Assembly: GCA_946482545.1 (NCBI GenBank) | Contig: CAMLRX010000011.1 | Coordinates: forward strand, 1-53,993 | Origin: an uncultured Flavihumibacter sp. | GTDB taxonomy: Bacteria; Bacteroidota; Bacteroidia; Chitinophagales; Chitinophagaceae | Reading direction: 5' to 3' | Length of the DNA: 53,993 bases | Part shown: in pieces, positions 50,341-53,993 of the stretch | Numbering within the stretch: the stretch's first letter is position 1 | How the letters are laid out: each line of letters starts with the position of its first letter | Notes under the pieces: model-generated | The model's input: only the letters and a program-made list of their open reading frames with translations | Database searches by the model: none | What the model was told of the DNA's origin: nothing | Made by a program: the position numbers and the translations under genes

Positions 50341-50470
50341 ACAGCAATCGTTTTAAGCAATTAGAAGGTTGGTACAATTCCGATGCTTCCACAATTCCGG
50401 TTACGGCATGGCGTTAGGTTGCTGCCTGTACGCAACAACAGCATGGGCCCTTTAACGGAACCGGTAATCG

Positions 50471-50482
50471 GGAAACGTTTTC
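50471..50482. promoter_or_regulatory. LacI-type operator candidate 1
   Basis: GGAAACGTTTTC contains the palindrome core AAACGTTT, with the CG at the centre as LacI-family operators have. It is about 130 bases upstream of susC. Confidence 0.5.
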
Positions 50483-50584
50483 AGAATGAACACGAACGGT
50501 GCATGATCCGAACATCAATTCCAAGGCAGCAGAATTGTATCTGGCGGAGCTTCAATGGCAGAGAAGGGAACTCCGGAATGTTGC

Positions 50585-50596
50585 GGAAACGTTTGC
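50585..50596. promoter_or_regulatory. LacI-type operator candidate 2
   Basis: GGAAACGTTTGC, core AAACGTTT, is in the middle of the divergent region. It differs from candidate 1 at its penultimate base. Confidence 0.5.
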
Positions 50597-50658
50597 GTTC
50601 AGCCATCAAATTGTTTAATTTTTGCGACCTGAAAAACTATTGAAGGCGATTTATTTGC

Positions 50659-50680
50659 GAAAACGTTTTCGAAAACGTTT
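50659..50680. promoter_or_regulatory. Double LacI-type operator, 20-bp perfect palindrome
   Basis: AAACGTTTTCGAAAACGTTT (50661-50680) is a perfect 20-base palindrome, made of two overlapping AAACGTTT half sites. GAAAACGTTTTC (50659-50670) is itself palindromic. It stands 38 bases before the LacI-type start codon, a position suited to autoregulation. Confidence 0.75.
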
Positions 50681-50718
50681 GAAAAAAAATTAACTTACGG
50701 AAAAGCCGGACGGAAACA

Positions 50719-51738
50719 ATGAAATCTGTGAACCTGAAAGAACTTGCGGTGCAATTGAACCTTTCCGTTTCAACGGTATCAAAAGCCCTGAACGACAGCT
50801 ACGAGATTACGCAGGAAACCAAAAAGCGCGTGCTGGACCTGGCCCAGGCCCTCCACTACCAACCCAATCCTTACGCCAGTAGTTTACGCGGACAAAAAAG
50901 CAAGACCATCGCCGTGATCATACCCGAGATCGCGAATAATTTTTTTACACTCGCCATTAACGGCATCGAAACGGTGGCCAGGGAGAACGGTTACCATGTG
51001 CTGATTTACCTTACCCATGAAGATTACCACCGTGAAGTGGCTTTCACACAATTATTACTGAATGGACGGGCAGATGGCGTATTGCTTTCCCTCTCCGCCA
51101 ATACCGCGGGTTACGACCATTTGCATGAATTAAAACAGAAAATGATTCCACTAGTGCTGTTCGATAGGGTATTCGAAGACCTCGATACTCCCAAGGTTAC
51201 CACCGACGACTTCGAAAGTGGATACACTGCCACCAAACACCTCCTGGAACAGGGCTGTAAGCGTGTGGCCCATCTCATGATCGCGAAGCACACTTCTATT
51301 GGAGCCAAAAGGATGGAAGGATACCGGAAAGCGCTTTTGGAAGGTGGCCTTTCCCCTGACGCGGAACAAATACTGCTTTGCGGTGAAGACCAGGAAGAAA
51401 ACTACCGCCAGCTTAAAACACTGCTGACCTCGGCAACACCGCCCGACGGCATTTTTGCCTCGGTGGAAAAGCTTGCGCTCCTTTGTTACCGTGCCGCTGC
51501 TGAATTTCATATTTCTATCCCCGAACAACTCAGGCTGATCAGTTTTTCCAACCTTGAAACAGCCCCTTACCTGCAGCCTTCGCTCACCACTATTACACAA
51601 CCCGCCTTCGAAATAGGGATGGAAGCGGCTTCTTTATTGTTCCGTGGTATCCGAAACAAAGAGCTCCCCGCAAGTTCTGGTGTATTGCCTTCCAGGTTGG
51701 TGGTACGCCGCTCAAGTGCGTCGGAGCCGCCGCTATAG
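50719..51738 (+). CDS. LacI family transcriptional regulator
   Basis: The product has 339 residues. The N-terminal LacI HTH is NLKELAVQLNLSVSTVSKALNDSYEITQETKKRVLDLAQALHYQPNPYASSLR, with the hinge helix in ASSLR. The periplasmic-binding-protein-like effector domain follows (KTIAVIIPEIANNFFTLAINGIETVARENGYHVLIY; GRADGVLLSLS; LVLFDRVFEDL; ISFSNLETAPYLQPSLTTITQPAFEIGMEAASLL). The ligand is unknown, probably a sugar. The perfect double operator lies 38 bases upstream, and the divergent SusC operon starts 378 bases away. The stop overlaps that of the convergent oxidoreductase by six bases (CTATAG). Confidence 0.96.
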   Translation: MKSVNLKELAVQLNLSVSTVSKALNDSYEITQETKKRVLDLAQALHYQPNPYASSLRGQKSKTIAVIIPEIANNFFTLAINGIETVARENGYHVLIYLTHEDYHREVAFTQLLLNGRADGVLLSLSANTAGYDHLHELKQKMIPLVLFDRVFEDLDTPKVTTDDFESGYTATKHLLEQGCKRVAHLMIAKHTSIGAKRMEGYRKALLEGGLSPDAEQILLCGEDQEENYRQLKTLLTSATPPDGIFASVEKLALLCYRAAAEFHISIPEQLRLISFSNLETAPYLQPSLTTITQPAFEIGMEAASLLFRGIRNKELPASSGVLPSRLVVRRSSASEPPL

Positions 51739-52764
51739 CGCAGCCGCTTTCACCGCAGGCGCCACTTCTTTCGCGAACAATTCAATGGAACGGAGTTGTT
51801 TTTCGTGCGGTACCGCGCCGGATATGGTTTGCGCGAGGAAACGCGTGTTGTTGAACATTTTATACTGCACAATCAGTTTGGAAGCGATCTCTTCCGGGCT
51901 GCCCACCAGTAACGGGCCATCCGGAGACCGCAGGTATTCGAATTGCTGGCGGCTCATGGGCTGCCAGCCTCTTTCCCTTCCGATCCTGTTCATCAGTTGC
52001 TGGTAAGTAGGCCAGAATTCGTTGGCCGCCTGTTCGGAAGAATCGGCCAGGTGCATGTGCGCGTTCAGGCAAAGCGGAAGCGCCGCCACATCGTGACCGG
52101 CTTTCTCCGCCGATTTACGGTACAGGTTTACCAGTGGCAGGAATTGTTGCGGCATACCACCCAGCATCGCAATGGTAATGGGAATATTAAGGGTACCCGC
52201 CCTTACTACGGAAGCAGGTGTTCCGCCCACGGCGATCCATACCGGGAGTTTGGCTTGCAGCGGCCTCGGGTATATGCCCTGCTGACGCAGGCCGCTCCTA
52301 TGCTTCCCGCTCCAATTCACGGTTTCGTTGTTGTTGATGGCCAGCAGCAGTTCCAGTTTCTCCGTAAAAAGTTCATCATAATCTTCCAGCGAATACCCGA
52401 ACAATGGAAACGATTCGATGAAAGAACCTCTTCCGGCCATAATCTCGGCCCTTCCGCCCGACAACAGATCGAGGGTAGCGAAGTTCTGATAAGTACGCAC
52501 GGGATCGGCGGAACTCAATACAGTAACGGCGCTGGACAACCGTATATTTTTCGTAACGGTGGCCACGCCCGCCAGCGCCACTTCAGGTGCGGAGATCATA
52601 TAATCCGGGCGGTGGTGCTCGCCGAGGGCGAATACATCCAGCCCCAGTTCATCGGCCAGTCTGGCTTCGGCCAGGAGTTCCTGCATCCGGAGATGAGCAT
52701 TGCGGGCCGAACCTGTTCCCTGATCTCCTGGTGTTTCACCGAAGGTACTGATGCCAAATTCCAT
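51733..52764 (-). CDS. LLM class flavin-dependent oxidoreductase
   Basis: This 343-residue protein has the bacterial luciferase-like TIM-barrel pattern: MEFGISTFGET at the start, RLADELGLDVFALGEHHRPDYMISAPEVALAGVATVTKNIRLSSAVTVLSSADPVRTYQNFATLDLLSGGRAEIMAGRGSF, in which ALGEHH is the family signature, and PVWIAVGGTPASVVRAGTLNIPI. This subgroup uses FMN or F420; the substrate is unknown. The gene is divergent from nothing nearby and precedes the dusB gene's 3' end by 33 bases on the same strand. Confidence 0.93.
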   Translation of the reverse strand: MEFGISTFGETPGDQGTGSARNAHLRMQELLAEARLADELGLDVFALGEHHRPDYMISAPEVALAGVATVTKNIRLSSAVTVLSSADPVRTYQNFATLDLLSGGRAEIMAGRGSFIESFPLFGYSLEDYDELFTEKLELLLAINNNETVNWSGKHRSGLRQQGIYPRPLQAKLPVWIAVGGTPASVVRAGTLNIPITIAMLGGMPQQFLPLVNLYRKSAEKAGHDVAALPLCLNAHMHLADSSEQAANEFWPTYQQLMNRIGRERGWQPMSRQQFEYLRSPDGPLLVGSPEEIASKLIVQYKMFNNTRFLAQTISGAVPHEKQLRSIELFAKEVAPAVKAAAL

Positions 52765-52797
52765 TTGCTGAAGGTTATACGATTGATAGATAATGAA

Positions 52798-53835
52798 CTA
52801 AACCGGACATTTCTCGTGGTAGTTGATGATTTCGATGGGCGTGCGTTCAAAAACGAATCCATCGTAGGCTACGATGATCTCGTCCAGCACGGCATCTATC
52901 TCTTCCGCTGTATTCAGCACTACCAACCTGGCCCTGAACTCCTTGATATTCGGAAGTCCTTTCAGGTAGTTGGCGTAGTGGCGGCGCATTTCGAAGATCC
53001 CGGTGTGGGGGCCCTTCCATTCCACCGATTTGTGCAGGTGCTTGCGGCAGAGTTCCACCCTTTCCTGTAAAGTGGGTGAGGGCAGCAATTCTCCCGTGGC
53101 GAAATAATGTTTGATCTCCCGGAATATCCAGGGGTAACCGATGGCGGCCCTGCCGATCATCATACCGTCGAGGCCGTAAGTATTTTTATAATGAAGGGCT
53201 TTTTCAGGACTGTCGATGTCGCCGTTGCCGAATATGGGCATCGTGATGCGTGGATTCTCCTTTATTTTGGCGATCCAGCTCCAGTCGGAATGTCCTTTGT
53301 ACAACTGGCAGCGGGTGCGGCCATGTACGGTAAGCGCCTGTACACCAATGTCCTGGAGTCTTTCGGCTACTTCGAGAATATTAATGGAATCATGGTCCCA
53401 ACCCAGTCGTGTTTTCACCGTAACGGGCAGGGAGGTGGATTTGATGACGGCGGTGGTGAGTCTTACCATCAGGTCGATATCTTTCAGTACGCCGGCACCG
53501 GCGCCTTTGGTCACCACTTTTTTCACGGGGCAGCCGAAGTTGATGTCCAGCAGATCGGGCTGCACGGTTTCTACGATTTTGGCGCTCAGGGCCATCGCTT
53601 CTTCGTCGCCTCCGAATATCTGGATGCCCACGGGGCGTTCGTAGTCGAAAATATCCAGTTTTTTACGGCTTTTGATGGCGTCGCGAATTAGTCCTTCGGA
53701 GGAAATGAACTCGGAATACATCAGGTCGGCGCCATTGTCTTTACATACCGCACGGAAAGGCGGATCGCTCACATCTTCCATGGGCGCCAGCAGCAAAGGA
53801 AAATCAGGCAGGGAAAGTGGTCCAATATTCACCAT
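52798..53835 (-). CDS. dusB: tRNA-dihydrouridine synthase DusB
   Basis: This 345-residue FMN enzyme reduces specific uridines in tRNA to dihydrouridine. LLLAPMEDVSDPPFRAVCKDNGADLMYSEF opens the barrel. DINFGCPVKKVVTKGAGAGVL has the catalytic Cys102, and TVKTRLGWD, ALTVHGRTRCQLYKG and NGDIDSPEKA complete the FMN-binding core, followed by GRAAIGYPWIFREIKHY. The pattern and length fit the bacterial DusB group. A consensus promoter lies 82 bases upstream on the minus strand. Confidence 0.95.
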   Translation of the reverse strand: MVNIGPLSLPDFPLLLAPMEDVSDPPFRAVCKDNGADLMYSEFISSEGLIRDAIKSRKKLDIFDYERPVGIQIFGGDEEAMALSAKIVETVQPDLLDINFGCPVKKVVTKGAGAGVLKDIDLMVRLTTAVIKSTSLPVTVKTRLGWDHDSINILEVAERLQDIGVQALTVHGRTRCQLYKGHSDWSWIAKIKENPRITMPIFGNGDIDSPEKALHYKNTYGLDGMMIGRAAIGYPWIFREIKHYFATGELLPSPTLQERVELCRKHLHKSVEWKGPHTGIFEMRRHYANYLKGLPNIKEFRARLVVLNTAEEIDAVLDEIIVAYDGFVFERTPIEIINYHEKCPV

Positions 53836-53917
53836 AACAACTCATTACACAGCTTAAAGCGGGTACAAATAACCGGGTTAGCGTATATTGCACCGGTACC
53901 GCCCCGGGAACTGCGTG

Positions 53918-53946
53918 CAAAGATACGGCATCCCCGTGGCAGCAAA
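53918..53946 (-). promoter_or_regulatory. Promoter of dusB
   Basis: Reading the minus strand, TTTG (53946-53943), 17 bases, then TATCTTTG (53925-53918) match the Bacteroidota -33/-7 consensus exactly. The start codon of dusB is at 53835, so the leader would be about 75 bases. A possible plus-strand reading frame begins at 53956 but is cut by the window edge and cannot be judged. Confidence 0.65.
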
Positions 53947-53993
53947 CACAGATTCATGCGATACCTCCGATTTTATACTCCCATGTTCCAGTT

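Larger units (their letters stand above)
50341..50718. other. Divergent regulatory region between susC and the LacI-type gene
   Basis: There is no gene in this 378-base stretch. It contains three clusters of AAACGTTT palindromes, listed as operators at 50471, 50585 and 50659, consistent with shared control of both divergent units. Confidence 0.7.

Overview
The window looks like a chromosome segment of a Bacteroidota bacterium, most likely of the family Chitinophagaceae. The grounds are a SusC/SusD pair, many genes preceded by the Bacteroidota -7 element TAnnTTTG and lacking Shine-Dalgarno sequences, LytS/LytTR-type regulation, a Bacteroidota-type class I lanthipeptide dehydratase, and many small Bacteroidota-conserved families. 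This is inferred from gene content; there is no rRNA gene here to place it further. No tRNA, rRNA, CRISPR array, prophage or insertion sequence was recognised.

Layout. 1-6.2 kb: accessory-type genes, namely a methyltransferase tail, a VOC protein, an AraC regulator, OsmC, a DinB-superfamily protein, a two-gene module of a Cas2-like small protein and a PIN-domain nuclease, a WYL regulator with a GyrI-like protein, and a secreted protein. 6.3-13.3 kb: metabolic and housekeeping genes (DsbA-like oxidoreductase, dipeptide epimerase, gcvT, comB, rnhB, a YciO-type protein, a JmjC/cupin protein) plus a candidate structured RNA near 10.2 kb. 13.8-18.1 kb: envelope and stress genes (L,D-transpeptidase, AI-2E-type permease, small barrel, DUF2383 and DUF4142 proteins). 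18.1-28.3 kb: pseudouridine synthase, ferredoxin-type reductase, HU, DNA polymerase IV, TIGR02757 protein, fatty acid hydroxylase, an FAH/flavin reductase group, panD and two bacterial-PH proteins. 28.3-38 kb: an LpxH-like hydrolase with a glycosyltransferase, lysS, an SDR, an S9 peptidase, a dienelactone hydrolase lipoprotein and an alanine:cation symporter.

38.2-43.6 kb is the most unusual part. A 58-residue, Thr/Ser-rich, cysteine-free peptide gene is followed by a LytS-type kinase and a LytTR response regulator, and faces a full-length LanB dehydratase. No LanC cyclase, protease or ABC exporter is present. I read this as a self-regulated RiPP locus whose product would be dehydrated but could not form lanthionine rings from its own residues. 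An outer-membrane barrel protein is divergent from lanB.

44.9-51.7 kb holds a SusC-SusD-lipoprotein operon with a divergent LacI-family regulator and several AAACGTTT operators between them, but no glycoside hydrolase. The window ends with an LLM-type flavin oxidoreductase and dusB.

Convergent neighbours are packed extremely tightly (overlaps of 6-16 nt or gaps of 0-7 nt). Where there is space, strong hairpin terminators or REP-like palindromes sit between genes.
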